Source: Castellaniella sp049650445
GTDB lineage: Bacteria; Pseudomonadota; Gammaproteobacteria; Burkholderiales; Burkholderiaceae_B
Length of the DNA: 63,287 nt
NCBI RefSeq assembly: GCF_049650445.1
Contig: NZ_JBASAD010000026.1
Location: 1-63,287, forward strand
Direction of reading: 5' to 3'
The position numbers and the translations under genes are program-made. How positions within the stretch are numbered: the stretch's first letter is position 1; each line of letters starts with the position of its first letter. Under the pieces are notes generated by a model. The model had not been told where the DNA came from and ran no database searches. It saw only the letters and a program-made list of their open reading frames with translations. Below are positions 26,080 through 35,148 of this stretch, one piece after another.

Positions 26080-26781
26080 TCAGTCGCGATTCCCGCCGAA
26101 GATGCCCAGAAGCATCAGCAGGTTGGAGAAGATGTTGTACAGGTCCAGGTAGACCGCCAGGGTGGCGGACACGTAGTTGGTTTCGCCGCCCTGGACAACG
26201 CGCTGCAGATCGACCAGCAGGAAGGCCGAGAAGATACCGATGGCCAGTACCGACAGGGTCAGCATCAGGGCCGGGATCTGCAGGAAGATGTTGGCCACCA
26301 TGGCGACCAGCAGCAGGACCACGCCCACGAACAGGAATTTTTGCAGGTGGGTGAAATCGCGCTTGGTCGTGGTGGCGACGGTGGCCATGACGCCGAAGAC
26401 CGCCGCCGTGCCGCCAAAGGCCAGCATGACGAGCTGAGCGCCATTGCCCATGCCCAGCACGTGGCCCAGCAGCCGCGACAGCATCACGCCCATGAAGAAG
26501 GTAAAGCCCAGCAGCAGGGCGACGCCCAGCGAGGAATTCTTGTTGCGTTCGATCAGGACCATGAGGCCGATGGCGCCCACCAGGAACACGATCGTGCTGA
26601 CACCGGGGCTGGTGGCCATGGCCTGATTCATGCCGAAGGACAGACCGACGGCGGCCCCCAGAACCGTGGGGATCAGCGACAGCGCAAGCAGCCAGTAGGT
26701 GTTGCGCAGGACGCGGTTGCGGGCGGCAGCCGGCGCGGCATAGGCGCTGGTGTCGGGCAGGGTATGGCGGAAGTCGGACAT
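26080..26781 (-). CDS. Bax inhibitor-1/YccA family membrane protein
   Basis: About 233 residues with seven hydrophobic helices after a short cytoplasmic N-terminus (MSDFRHTLPDTS). The family C-terminus AVYLDLYNIFSNLLMLLGIFGG is clear. E. coli YccA modulates FtsH; other members are calcium-leak channels. The exact role here is unknown. GGAAACC precedes the ATG, and it appears to be a single-gene unit. Confidence 0.92.
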   Translation of the reverse strand: MSDFRHTLPDTSAYAAPAAARNRVLRNTYWLLALSLIPTVLGAAVGLSFGMNQAMATSPGVSTIVFLVGAIGLMVLIERNKNSSLGVALLLGFTFFMGVMLSRLLGHVLGMGNGAQLVMLAFGGTAAVFGVMATVATTTKRDFTHLQKFLFVGVVLLLVAMVANIFLQIPALMLTLSVLAIGIFSAFLLVDLQRVVQGGETNYVSATLAVYLDLYNIFSNLLMLLGIFGGNRD

Positions 26782-26948
26782 GGCGGTTTCCTATAGTGCG
26801 TGGGGCCGATGCACGGCATTGGCCAGAATGAGATCAATCTTACAACAAGCTGAACAATATCGTCTATCAGGGCGAAGAAACGGCACATCCCCGGGGAATT
26901 CCGGGCCGGCGCCGTCGCGTGTGCAATGACGGTCCTTGTGTTGGACAC

Positions 26949-27410
26949 TCAGGCGCCGTGTTGGTTCCCGACGGCGGGATGGTCGGCCGGCAGACGGTGG
27001 CCCCGCACGTCGTGGCCGGCTTGCTGGTACTGGGCCCAGCGCTTGCGGGCGGCCTGGATGTCGGCCTCGTGGCCGGAGACGATTTCCAGGATGCGCTCGA
27101 AGCGTTCGGCCCCTGGCGGGCAGTCCAGGTCCAGGTTCAGCAGCCAGCCCAGGGGCGGCGTGCCGGTCAGGGTCGCGGCGTCAGCCACCAGGACCACGTC
27201 GGCCTGATCCGCCAGGGGATCGCCGGCCAGGACATGCGGGATGAAACTGGCCGGCTCGAATTCCCACAGCAGGGCATCGAAGCGCCGCAGGCGGCGCTCG
27301 TCGGTGCAGTACACCAGCAGCCGGCGGCCCGCACCGACGTGGCGTGCCGCCGTGCCGCAGGCCATGCGCAGCCGGTGGGCCGCGCCGTAGGCGAAATCGA
27401 CCCGCGTCAT
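26949..27410 (-). CDS. holC: DNA polymerase III subunit chi
   Basis: Clamp-loader accessory subunit that links polymerase III to SSB. About 153 residues; MTRVDFAYGAAHRLRMACGTAARHVGAGRRLLVYC and ALLWEFEPASFIPHV match HolC. Starts one base after the pepA stop, the common pepA-holC operon order. Confidence 0.92.
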   Translation of the reverse strand: MTRVDFAYGAAHRLRMACGTAARHVGAGRRLLVYCTDERRLRRFDALLWEFEPASFIPHVLAGDPLADQADVVLVADAATLTGTPPLGWLLNLDLDCPPGAERFERILEIVSGHEADIQAARKRWAQYQQAGHDVRGHRLPADHPAVGNQHGA

Positions 27411-27411
27411 G

Positions 27412-28917
27412 TTACTGGGCCTTGGCTCCGCATTGCCCCAGCAGATAGCTCATCAGCAGAGGCACGGGGCGGCCGGTGGCGCCCTTCTGCTTGCCTTCCA
27501 GCCAGGCCGTGCCGGCGATGTCCAGGTGCGCCCAGGGGTATTTGCCGGTGAAGCGCGATAGAAAGCAGGCGGCGGTGGTCGATCCGGCAGGACGCCCGCC
27601 GATGTTGGCCATGTCGGCGAAATTGGATTTGAGCTGGTCCTGGTAGGCGTCTTCCAGGGGCAGGCGCCAGGCCGGGTCCAGCGCCTGACGGCCGGCGGCG
27701 AGCAGGTCCGTCGCCAGGGTCTCGTCCTGGGTGAACAGGCCGCTGTTGACGTGACCCAGGGCGATCACGCAGGCACCCGTCAGGGTGGCGACATCGATCA
27801 CGGCGGCGGGTTTGAAGCGTTCGGCGTAGGTCAGGGCGTCGCACAGGATCAGGCGGCCCTCGGCGTCGGTGTTGAGGATTTCGATGGTGCGGCCCGACAT
27901 GCTGGTGACGATGTCGCCGGGCTTGATGGCAGTGCCGCTGGGAAGGTTTTCGCAACTGGGGATGATGCCGATGATCTCGCGCGGCAGGTTCAGTTCGGCC
28001 ACGGCGCGCATCGTGCCCAGCACGCTGGCGGCGCCGCACATGTCGAACTTCATTTCGTCCATGCCGGGGCCGGGCTTGAGGGAGATGCCGCCGGCGTCGA
28101 AAGTGATGCCCTTGCCGACCAGCACGATGGGGGCCGCTTTGCGGGCGCGAGCCCCGGTCGGCGTGTGGCGCAGGACGATGAAGGCCGGCGGTTCGGCCGA
28201 GCCGCGCGCCACCGACAGGAACGAACCCATCTTCAGGGCCTCGATCTTTTTCTGGTCCAGGACTTCGGCTTTCAGGGTCTTGAACTGCTTGGCCAGGTCG
28301 CGCGCCGTCTTGCCCAGGTAGGTCGGGGTGCAGACGTTTGGGGGCAGGTCGCCCAGCAGGCGGGTCAGGTTCATGCCGGCGCCGATGGCCGCGCCCTGAT
28401 CCAGGCCTGCGCGCGCGCGCGCGACCTGGGCGCGGCTCAGGTGCAGGACGAAGGTGCGCAGCTTGGCTGCGGGTTTGGGTTTGCTGAAGGTGGCGTCGTA
28501 GCGGTAGGTGGCGGCGCTGATCAGGCGGGCGGCCGAGCGGGCGTTGTCTGCGACGTCGGCGTCCGTGCAGGGCAGGGCGCACAGGGTGGAAACCGCATGG
28601 CCCACTCCGGCGCGGACGCAATAGGCCGCCAGCGCTTCGTGGGCACGCGCCAGCGTCGCCGCCTTCAGGCTGTCCTGGGCGCCCAGGCCGAGTAAAATGA
28701 CGCGTTCGGCGGTGATGCCGGCGGGTGCATGCAGCGTCAGGAGGGCGCCGGGGGCGGCATCGAATTCTGCTTTGACGACGGCTCGGATCGCGCCTTTGGT
28801 CGCCTGATCCAGGGCGTCGGCTGCAGGGCTCAGGACTCCGTCCTGGAACACGCCCACGGCCAGGGCCTGGGTTTTCAGCGTCTGCAGAGAGGCCGACGTC
28901 GTTGTGCTAAATTCCAT
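27412..28917 (-). CDS. pepA: Leucyl aminopeptidase PepA
   Basis: Dizinc or dimanganese M17 aminopeptidase; in E. coli it also acts as a DNA-binding architectural factor. About 501 residues from MEFSTTTSASLQTLKTQ. The metal and active-site motifs are present: VGKGITFDAGGISLKPG, DMCGAASVLG and the family signature NTDAEGRL. First gene of pepA-holC, divergent from lptF. Confidence 0.96.
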   Translation of the reverse strand: MEFSTTTSASLQTLKTQALAVGVFQDGVLSPAADALDQATKGAIRAVVKAEFDAAPGALLTLHAPAGITAERVILLGLGAQDSLKAATLARAHEALAAYCVRAGVGHAVSTLCALPCTDADVADNARSAARLISAATYRYDATFSKPKPAAKLRTFVLHLSRAQVARARAGLDQGAAIGAGMNLTRLLGDLPPNVCTPTYLGKTARDLAKQFKTLKAEVLDQKKIEALKMGSFLSVARGSAEPPAFIVLRHTPTGARARKAAPIVLVGKGITFDAGGISLKPGPGMDEMKFDMCGAASVLGTMRAVAELNLPREIIGIIPSCENLPSGTAIKPGDIVTSMSGRTIEILNTDAEGRLILCDALTYAERFKPAAVIDVATLTGACVIALGHVNSGLFTQDETLATDLLAAGRQALDPAWRLPLEDAYQDQLKSNFADMANIGGRPAGSTTAACFLSRFTGKYPWAHLDIAGTAWLEGKQKGATGRPVPLLMSYLLGQCGAKAQ

Positions 28918-28937
28918 TCGTTTTCCTTGGGTCCGGT

Positions 28938-28966
28938 GAATTCCAGCGAGGTAAAGCACCTCTGAA
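28938..28966 (+). promoter_or_regulatory. Possible sigma-E promoter for lptF
   Basis: GAATTC (28938-28943), a 17-base spacer and TCTGAA (28961-28966). The -10 matches the RpoE consensus fully and the -35 at four of six bases. It predicts a start about 17 bases before the lptF ATG. Confidence 0.35.
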
Positions 28967-28989
28967 CGGTCCATTATTCCGCATTTTCC

Positions 28990-30114
28990 ATGACATTGTT
29001 CAAGCGCGCCGTCTTTTCCGAGATCACCAGCCATGCCGGCATCGTGTTTTCCACGCTGCTGGTGGTGTGGTTGAGCGTGCTGATCGTGCGCCTGCTGGGC
29101 GAGGCCGCCAACGGTGATATCGGCGCGAACGTCGTGCTGGGCCTGGCGGCCTTTTCCAGTATCACCGCGCTGCCGGTGATCCTGTCCGTCACCTTGTTCG
29201 TGGCGGTACTGACCACCGTCACGCGCAGCTACCGCGAATCCGAGATGTCCGTCTGGTTCGCCAGCGGCCTGTCGCTGGTCCAGTGGCTGTGGCCGGTGAT
29301 GCGCTTCGCCCTGCCGATGGCGGCCGTGGTGGCGGTGCTGACTCTGTCGGCCTCGCCCTGGGCCTATGGCCAGATCGCCGAATACCGTCAGCGTTTCGAA
29401 CAGCGTTCCGATTTGTCCAAGGTGACGGCCGGACAGTTCATCGAGACCGATGACGGGCGGCGGGTTTTCTTCGCCGAATCGCCTGCCCGGCCGGACGACG
29501 AACTGGGCCGGGTGGTGGCCCGCATCATCGAACCCGACTGGCTCAGCGTGGTCACGGCCGAAAGCGCGGCGATCCGCACCGAGGCCAATGGCGACCGTTT
29601 TCTGGTGCTGGGGCCGGGGCACCGCTATGACTTGAAGCCGGACTCACCCGAAATGCGCCTGCTGGATTTCGATCGCTACGGTGTGCGCATCGAAAGCCGC
29701 AGCGATCCCGGGGCACAAGAGGCCAGGCGTCAGCAGGCGCTGCAGCAGATCAAGGCGCGCCCGACCCTGGACCTGGTCGCCCAGGGCGATCTCGAATCCA
29801 TGTCTCAATTGATGTGGCGGCTGTCGCTGCCGCTGGCGGTCCTGAATCTGGCGCTGATCGCCTTGCCGCTGGGGGCGGTGAATCCGCGCCTGGGCCGCTC
29901 GGGCGACCTGCTGATCGCCGGTCTGCTGGCGCTGCTGTACATGAACCTGATCAATCTGTCGCGCGGCTGGATCGGCAGCGGCGTGCTGTCCTTCGGCGTC
30001 GGGCTGTCGCTGGTGCACGCGGTGTTCCTGGCCCTGGGCCTGGGGCTGCTGTGGCGGCGGATCCGCATGCCCAAGCCCAAGCAGCGCAAGGCTGAGCAAG
30101 CCAGGGCGTCCTGA
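28990..30114 (+). CDS. lptF: LPS export ABC transporter permease LptF
   Basis: One of the two inner-membrane permeases that, with LptG and the ATPase LptB, extract lipopolysaccharide toward LptCAD. 374 residues: three N-terminal helices (to about 125), a periplasmic jellyroll-like domain (about 130-265) and three C-terminal helices. Start MTLFKRAVFSEITSHAGIVF and the SRSYRESEM-like cytoplasmic loop are typical. lptG, usually the next gene, is not here: a convergent LysR gene ends 16 bases downstream. Confidence 0.93.
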   Translation: MTLFKRAVFSEITSHAGIVFSTLLVVWLSVLIVRLLGEAANGDIGANVVLGLAAFSSITALPVILSVTLFVAVLTTVTRSYRESEMSVWFASGLSLVQWLWPVMRFALPMAAVVAVLTLSASPWAYGQIAEYRQRFEQRSDLSKVTAGQFIETDDGRRVFFAESPARPDDELGRVVARIIEPDWLSVVTAESAAIRTEANGDRFLVLGPGHRYDLKPDSPEMRLLDFDRYGVRIESRSDPGAQEARRQQALQQIKARPTLDLVAQGDLESMSQLMWRLSLPLAVLNLALIALPLGAVNPRLGRSGDLLIAGLLALLYMNLINLSRGWIGSGVLSFGVGLSLVHAVFLALGLGLLWRRIRMPKPKQRKAEQARAS

Positions 30115-30130
30115 TTTTCCCGGTGGCCGT

Positions 30131-31114
30131 TCAGGTTGTTGTCTTTCGGGTTGGGGACGCTGTTCCCCGGAGGGCATAGGACGGCGTCCAGTCCCCGGCC
30201 GGGGTATGCAGGGCCCGGGCGCGGCCATGCAGCAGGTCGTGGTTCAGCGCCACCGCCTGTTTCAGATAGTCCCACAGGGCCATGACCCGGCGCGTGCGGC
30301 GCAGGTCTTCGTGGCAGTACATCCAGAAACTGCGCGTGATCAGGACCGAATCGGCCAGCACGGGCTCCAGGCGCTCGTCCTGGGCGGCCAGAAAGCAGGG
30401 CAGGACCGCCAGCGCCTGGCCCCCCAGGGCCGCCTGGTATTGGGCCAGTACGCTGGTGCTGCGAAACACCACCCGCGAGGGCGGCACCAGGCCGTCCAGG
30501 TAGCGTAGCCGGTCGCTGAACAGCAGTTCGTCCACATAGCCGATGAAGGTGTGCCTGCCCAGGTCGGTCTGGCGCCGGATCGGCGTGTGGCGGGCCAGAT
30601 AGTCGCGGGTGCCGTACAGCCGCAGGCTGTAGTCGGTCAGTTTGGTGCACAGATAGGGACCGCGTTGGGGGCGTTCCAGTGCGATGGCGATGTCGGCCTC
30701 GCGCTTGGACAGGCTGATGAAGCGTGGCACCGGCATGATGTCCAGCGTCATCGCCGGGTGGCGGCGCTGGAAATCCACCATCAGCGGCGTCAGGACCGTG
30801 CTGCCAAACCCCTCGGTGGAGCCGATCCGCAGGTGGCCGGAGGGCGTCTGGGCGGCGCCGGACAGGGCTTCGTGGGCCGCCAGCAGGGTGCTTTCCACCT
30901 GTTCGGCATGGTTGAAGAAGCGCAGCCCTTCTTCGGTCGGGGTGTAGCCGCTGGCGCGGGACTTTTCGAATAGGGTCACCCCCAGGGCCTGTTCCAGCGC
31001 GCGGATGCGCCGCGTCACGGTGCTGTGCCGCACCCCCAGGCGTTGGGCGGCGGCGCTGGCCCGCTGCGTGCGGGCGACTTCAAGAAAATAACGGATCGCG
31101 TCCCAGTCGGTCAT
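30131..31114 (-). CDS. LysR-family transcriptional regulator
   Basis: About 327 residues. Winged helix-turn-helix at the N-terminus (AIRYFLEVARTQRASAAAQRLGVRHSTVTRRIRALEQ), then the two-lobed effector domain. Divergent from a solute-binding protein and mmsA, so these are the likely targets. The 138-base gap contains a pair of direct repeats at 31118-31149, the first of which begins four bases from its own start codon, consistent with self-repression. The inducer is unknown. Confidence 0.9.
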   Translation of the reverse strand: MTDWDAIRYFLEVARTQRASAAAQRLGVRHSTVTRRIRALEQALGVTLFEKSRASGYTPTEEGLRFFNHAEQVESTLLAAHEALSGAAQTPSGHLRIGSTEGFGSTVLTPLMVDFQRRHPAMTLDIMPVPRFISLSKREADIAIALERPQRGPYLCTKLTDYSLRLYGTRDYLARHTPIRRQTDLGRHTFIGYVDELLFSDRLRYLDGLVPPSRVVFRSTSVLAQYQAALGGQALAVLPCFLAAQDERLEPVLADSVLITRSFWMYCHEDLRRTRRVMALWDYLKQAVALNHDLLHGRARALHTPAGDWTPSYALRGTASPTRKTTT

Positions 31115-31117
31115 GGT

Positions 31118-31149
31118 TGTGCAAATATCGTCAACGAATGTGCAAACAT
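31118..31149. promoter_or_regulatory. Direct-repeat operator candidate for the LysR regulator
   Basis: TGTGCAAATAT (31118-31128) and TGTGCAAACAT (31139-31149) match at 10 of 11 positions and are spaced exactly 21 bases apart, two helical turns, so a dimer or tetramer could bind one face. They lie between the divergent regulator and solute-binding protein genes. Confidence 0.5.
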
Positions 31150-31252
31150 TTTCATGGTAATAAGTTTTTTACACAACTAAACTGGGTCGGGGATCAGAAT
31201 TCCCCGGCGCCTCATAGAGGGCAAGCCAGAAAACGACAACGGAGACAAGACC

Positions 31253-32467
31253 ATGCAGAAATTCACGCTGACCCTGGGGGGCGCGCTGTGCGCCACCGTG
31301 CTGTCCATGTCCGTTTCTCAGGCGGCGACCCCGCCCGTCAAGATCGGGGTGCTGACCGACATGTCGGGTACCTACGCGTCCATGGGCGGCATGGGGTCGG
31401 TGTCGGCGGCGCAACTGGCCATCGACGACTGCCTGAAGGCCGAGTGCAAGGGCATGAAGATCGAGCTGGTGTCGGCCGACAACCAGAACAAGGCGGATGT
31501 GGGGGCGGCGCGTGCCCGCGAATGGTTCGACCGCGACGGGGTGACGGCGATCGCCGACCTGACCAATTCCGCCGTGGCCCTGGCGGTGCAGAACATTGCC
31601 CGCGAAAAGAACAAGGTCGTGATGTTCTCCGGTCCGGCCACCACGGACCTGACCAACAAGAGCTGCTCGCCGGTGGGCTTCCACTGGATGTTCGACGTCT
31701 ATTCTCAGTCGATCGGCGGCGTCAAGGCCATGTTCGACAAGGGCGGCAAATCCTGGTTCTTCATCACGGTGGACTACGCCTTCGGCCATTCCCTGGAAAA
31801 GGGCGCGTCCGACATGGTCAAGGCCCTGGGGGGCACGGTCAAGGGCTCCGTCCCGCACCCGCTGAACGCACCCGACTTCGCTTCCTATCTGCTGCAGGCG
31901 CAAAGTTCCGGCGCTCAGGTCGTGGCGCTGGCCAATGGCGGCCAGGATACGGTCAACGTGATCAAGCAGGCGCGCGAATTCGGTATCGTCAAGGGCGGCC
32001 AGCGCCTGGCGTCCCTGCTGGTGTTTCTGTCCGATCTGCGCGCGCTGGGCCTGGAAAACGCCCAGGGCCTGAGCTACGTGGACGGCTTCTACTGGGATTT
32101 TGACGACGCTTCGCGCGCCTGGTCCGCCCGCTTCGCCCAGGCTTTTCAGGGGAAGAAACCCACCATGACGCAGGCCGGGGTGTATTCCAGCGTGCGGCAC
32201 TATCTGAAGGCCGTGGCGGCCACGGGTTCCACCCAGGGCGATACGGTGGCGGCGAAGATGCGCGAGATCCCGATCCAGGACCCCATCATGCACAACGCCT
32301 CCATTCGTGCCGATGGCCGGGTGATTCACGACATGTACCTGTACGAGGTCAAAACGCCGGCCGAGTCCAAGGGCGAATGGGACCTGTCCAGGCTGGTCGC
32401 CACGATCCCGGCCAAGGACGCCTTCCAGCCCTTGTCGGCCTCGACCTGCCCGCTGGTCAAGCATTGA
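31253..32467 (+). CDS. ABC transporter solute-binding protein (LivK/COG0683 type)
   Basis: Periplasmic type-I binding protein of about 404 residues. Signal peptide MQKFTLTLGGALCATVLSMS ending SQAA, then PPVKIGVLTDMSGTYASMGG. It carries cysteines at DDCLKAECKG and NKSCSPVG, likely disulfides. No permease or ATPase gene adjoins it; the next gene is a CoA-acylating dehydrogenase, so the ligand is probably an organic acid or a precursor of a semialdehyde rather than an amino acid. It might use the LIV transporter at 35-38 kb. GGAGAC lies before the ATG. Confidence 0.88.
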   Translation: MQKFTLTLGGALCATVLSMSVSQAATPPVKIGVLTDMSGTYASMGGMGSVSAAQLAIDDCLKAECKGMKIELVSADNQNKADVGAARAREWFDRDGVTAIADLTNSAVALAVQNIAREKNKVVMFSGPATTDLTNKSCSPVGFHWMFDVYSQSIGGVKAMFDKGGKSWFFITVDYAFGHSLEKGASDMVKALGGTVKGSVPHPLNAPDFASYLLQAQSSGAQVVALANGGQDTVNVIKQAREFGIVKGGQRLASLLVFLSDLRALGLENAQGLSYVDGFYWDFDDASRAWSARFAQAFQGKKPTMTQAGVYSSVRHYLKAVAATGSTQGDTVAAKMREIPIQDPIMHNASIRADGRVIHDMYLYEVKTPAESKGEWDLSRLVATIPAKDAFQPLSASTCPLVKH

Positions 32468-32508
32468 CTCCGGTTTCCGCTTTCACTGAATTTACTCAGG
32501 AGATTTGA

Positions 32509-34002
32509 ATGAGCGACATCCCACGCGTCCCGCTGCTGATCGGCGGGAAACTCGTCCAGTCCGAAACCAAGGAATGGCGCGACATCATCAATCCGGCTAC
32601 CCAGGAAGTGGTCGCCCGGGTGCCCTTTGCCACGCCGGCCGAAGTCGAGCGGGCGGTGGCTGATGCCAAAGAGGCTTTCAAGACCTGGCGCAACGTCAGC
32701 CAGGCCAAGCGCCGCCAGATCATGGTGGATTTTGCCCAGCTCTTGCGCGAACACACCCCGCAGATCGCCGAGGCCATTTCCCGCGAGCATGGCAAGACCC
32801 TGCCCGACGCCGAGGGCGAAGTCGCGCGCGGCCTGGAAGGCGTCGATCACGCCGTGTCGGCCAACACCCTGCAACTGGGCGACTATTCCGAGAACGCCGC
32901 CACCGGCATCGACGTCTATTCAGTCATCCAGCCCCTGGGCGTGTGCGCCGGGATCACGGCCTTCAACTTTCCCGTGATGCTGCCGTGCTGGATGTTTCCG
33001 ATTGCCGTGACCTGCGGCAATACCTTCGTCTACAAGCCGTCCGAGCAGGACCCCACGGCTTCGCTGATGGTGGCGCAACTGGCCCTGGAAGCCGGTCTGC
33101 CCCCGGGCGTGCTGAACGTGGTGCACGGCGGCCCCGACGTCGCCGGCGCTCTGTGCGATCACCCTGACATCAAGGCGGTGTCCTTCATCGGCTCGACTCG
33201 CGTCGGCACGGAGATCTACCGCCGTTCCTCGAATGCCGGCAAGCGTTGCCAGGCCATGATGGGCGCCAAGAACCACAGCGTCATCATGCCCGACGCCGAT
33301 CGCGAGGCCGCCCTGAACTCGATGCTGGGCGCGGCCTTTGGCGCGGCCGGCGAGCGCTGCATGGCGATTTCCGTGCTGGTGCTGGTGGGCGAAGCGCAGA
33401 AATGGCTGCCCGACTTCGTCGAGCGCGCGCGCAAGCTGAAGATCAACGTCGGCACCGACCGCCAGGCGGATCTGGGCCCGCTGATCTCGCCCGCCGCCAG
33501 GCAGCGCGTCGAGGGCTTGATCCAGAAGGGCGTGGACGAGGGCGCCGAACTGCTGCTCGACGGCCGTGGCGTCCAGGTCGCCGGCTACGAAAAGGGCAAC
33601 TTCGTCGGCCCGACGGTGTTCAGCGGCGTGAAGGCCGGCATGAGCATCTACCGCGAGGAAATCTTCGGACCTGTGCTGTCCGTGGTCATGGTGGACACGC
33701 TGGAAGAAGCGGTGGAATTCATCAATGCCAACCCCAATGGGAACGGCACCTCGATCTTCACGCAGGACGGCGGCCACGCCCGCTACTTCCAGAACAACAT
33801 CGACGTCGGCCAGGTGGGGATCAACATCCCCATCCCGGTGCCGGTGGCCTGGTTCAGCTTCACGGGCTCGCGGGCCTCGAAACTGGGCGATCTGGGGCCC
33901 AACGGCCGCCAGTCGATCTACTTCTGGACCCAGACCAAGACCGTGACCGCCCGCTGGCAGGCACACCCGCGCGAGATCAATACGACGATCTCGATGAAGT
34001 GA
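32509..34002 (+). CDS. mmsA: CoA-acylating methylmalonate-semialdehyde dehydrogenase
   Basis: Oxidises methylmalonate or malonate semialdehyde to propionyl-CoA or acetyl-CoA with NAD and CoA, releasing CO2. 497 residues. Catalytic Cys in FGAAGERCMAISV (about residue 287), cofactor loop SFIGSTRVGTEIY. The glutamate of ordinary aldehyde dehydrogenases is replaced at the expected site (AMMGAKNHSVIM), as is typical of the CoA-acylating family. Good CAGGAG upstream. It works in valine, beta-alanine or inositol breakdown; which applies here is unknown. A GC-rich hairpin without a T tract follows at about 34005-34033. Confidence 0.93.
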   Translation: MSDIPRVPLLIGGKLVQSETKEWRDIINPATQEVVARVPFATPAEVERAVADAKEAFKTWRNVSQAKRRQIMVDFAQLLREHTPQIAEAISREHGKTLPDAEGEVARGLEGVDHAVSANTLQLGDYSENAATGIDVYSVIQPLGVCAGITAFNFPVMLPCWMFPIAVTCGNTFVYKPSEQDPTASLMVAQLALEAGLPPGVLNVVHGGPDVAGALCDHPDIKAVSFIGSTRVGTEIYRRSSNAGKRCQAMMGAKNHSVIMPDADREAALNSMLGAAFGAAGERCMAISVLVLVGEAQKWLPDFVERARKLKINVGTDRQADLGPLISPAARQRVEGLIQKGVDEGAELLLDGRGVQVAGYEKGNFVGPTVFSGVKAGMSIYREEIFGPVLSVVMVDTLEEAVEFINANPNGNGTSIFTQDGGHARYFQNNIDVGQVGINIPIPVPVAWFSFTGSRASKLGDLGPNGRQSIYFWTQTKTVTARWQAHPREINTTISMK

Positions 34003-34134
34003 CCGGCCCCCCGCTCCCGTGCGCGGGGGCGGCGGGCGTCGAAGTCCGGGTGTGGACAAGCCTGGACGGGCAGGATGCGGACCTTGCCTGGGGTGCTGAG
34101 GCTGCTGCACCTAAATAAATAACAAAAAGTCATA

Positions 34135-34161
34135 TTGAATAGGTTCTATATTCCATATAAT
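34135..34161 (+). promoter_or_regulatory. Probable cysB-like gene promoter
   Basis: TTGAAT (34135-34140), a short 15-base spacer and TATAAT (34156-34161) in an AT-rich stretch. CCATATAATGG at 34153-34163 is a small palindrome over the -10, a plausible site for self-control. Confidence 0.45.
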
Positions 34162-34185
34162 GGATCTTCCTATAGGGCCTTAGAC

Positions 34186-35148
34186 ATGAACCTGCAGCAA
34201 TTCCGATTTGTCCGCGAAACGATCCGGCGCAACTTCAACCTGACCGAGGCTGCCCGCTCGCTGTACACGTCCCAGCCCGGGGTGTCCAAGGCCATCATTG
34301 AATTCGAGGACGAACTGGGCGTGCGGATCTTCGAGCGCCATGGCAAGCGCCTCAAGGGCCTGACCAAGCCGGGCCAGGCCGTGTCCGTGGTCATCGACCG
34401 CATCATGCGCGAGGTCGACAACCTGAAGAAGGTCAGCGACGAATTCGCCCAGCGCGACGAAGGCGCGCTGGTCATCGCCTGCACCCACACCCAGGCACGC
34501 TACCTGCTGCCGCGCGTGATTCCGGCGTTCCGCGCGCGTTTCCCCAAGGTCCACGTGTCCCTGGCCGAAGGCAATCCCGAACATCTGGCCAAGCTGGTGC
34601 TGCATGAACAGGCGGATCTGGCCATTGCCACCGAGACCCTGGCCCGGACCCCGGGCCTGGTGGCCCTGCCCGTGTACACCTGGGAACATACGCTGGTGGT
34701 GCCGCCCGATCATCCCCTGACGGAATTGACCTCCAGCGCAGCCCGCAATCTGTCGCTGGAGCATCTGTCCCGCTATCCCATCGTGACCTACGACCGGGCC
34801 TTCTCGGGCCGGTGCGCCATTGACGCGGCTTTCGAGCAGGCCGGGATCACGCCCGACATCGTGCTGGAGGCCATCGACGCCGACGTGATCAAGACCTATG
34901 CCGACATTGGCCTGGGGATCGGCATCATCGCCGGCATGGCCTTCGACCCGCGTCGCGACAAAGGATTGGTCGGCCTGCCCGCAGGCCACCTGTTTGGCCG
35001 GCACACCACCAGCGTGGCGATCAAGCGCGGGGTGTTCCTGCGCGATTTCGTCTACGTGCTGATGGAGATGCTGGCGCCCGAACTGTCGCGTGACGTGGTG
35101 GCCGAGGCGGCTGCGCAGCCTGCCCCTGCGGTGCGGGACGCCGCCTAG
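34186..35148 (+). CDS. cysB: CysB-like LysR regulator
   Basis: LysR protein of about 320 residues. Start MNLQQFRFVRETIRRNFNLTEAA with SLYTSQPGVSKAIIEFEDELGVRIFERHGKR is the CysB/Cbl subgroup, which controls cysteine and sulfur-source genes with O-acetylserine or N-acetylserine as effector. The effector domain has IACTHTQARYLLPRVIP and GLGIGIIAGMAFDP, also CysB-like. No sulfur genes adjoin it here. It ends with a one-codon overlap against convergent livF. Cbl is the alternative. Confidence 0.87.
   Translation: MNLQQFRFVRETIRRNFNLTEAARSLYTSQPGVSKAIIEFEDELGVRIFERHGKRLKGLTKPGQAVSVVIDRIMREVDNLKKVSDEFAQRDEGALVIACTHTQARYLLPRVIPAFRARFPKVHVSLAEGNPEHLAKLVLHEQADLAIATETLARTPGLVALPVYTWEHTLVVPPDHPLTELTSSAARNLSLEHLSRYPIVTYDRAFSGRCAIDAAFEQAGITPDIVLEAIDADVIKTYADIGLGIGIIAGMAFDPRRDKGLVGLPAGHLFGRHTTSVAIKRGVFLRDFVYVLMEMLAPELSRDVVAEAAAQPAPAVRDAA

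Noticed and set aside
28380..28440. Run of alternating GC (GCGCGCGCGCG) within pepA
   Set aside because: Encodes ordinary Ala-Arg residues (VARARAG) in frame; simple composition effect, not a regulatory element.
34005..34033. GC-rich hairpin after mmsA as an intrinsic terminator
   Set aside because: No T tract follows; could still be a factor-dependent site but not supported.
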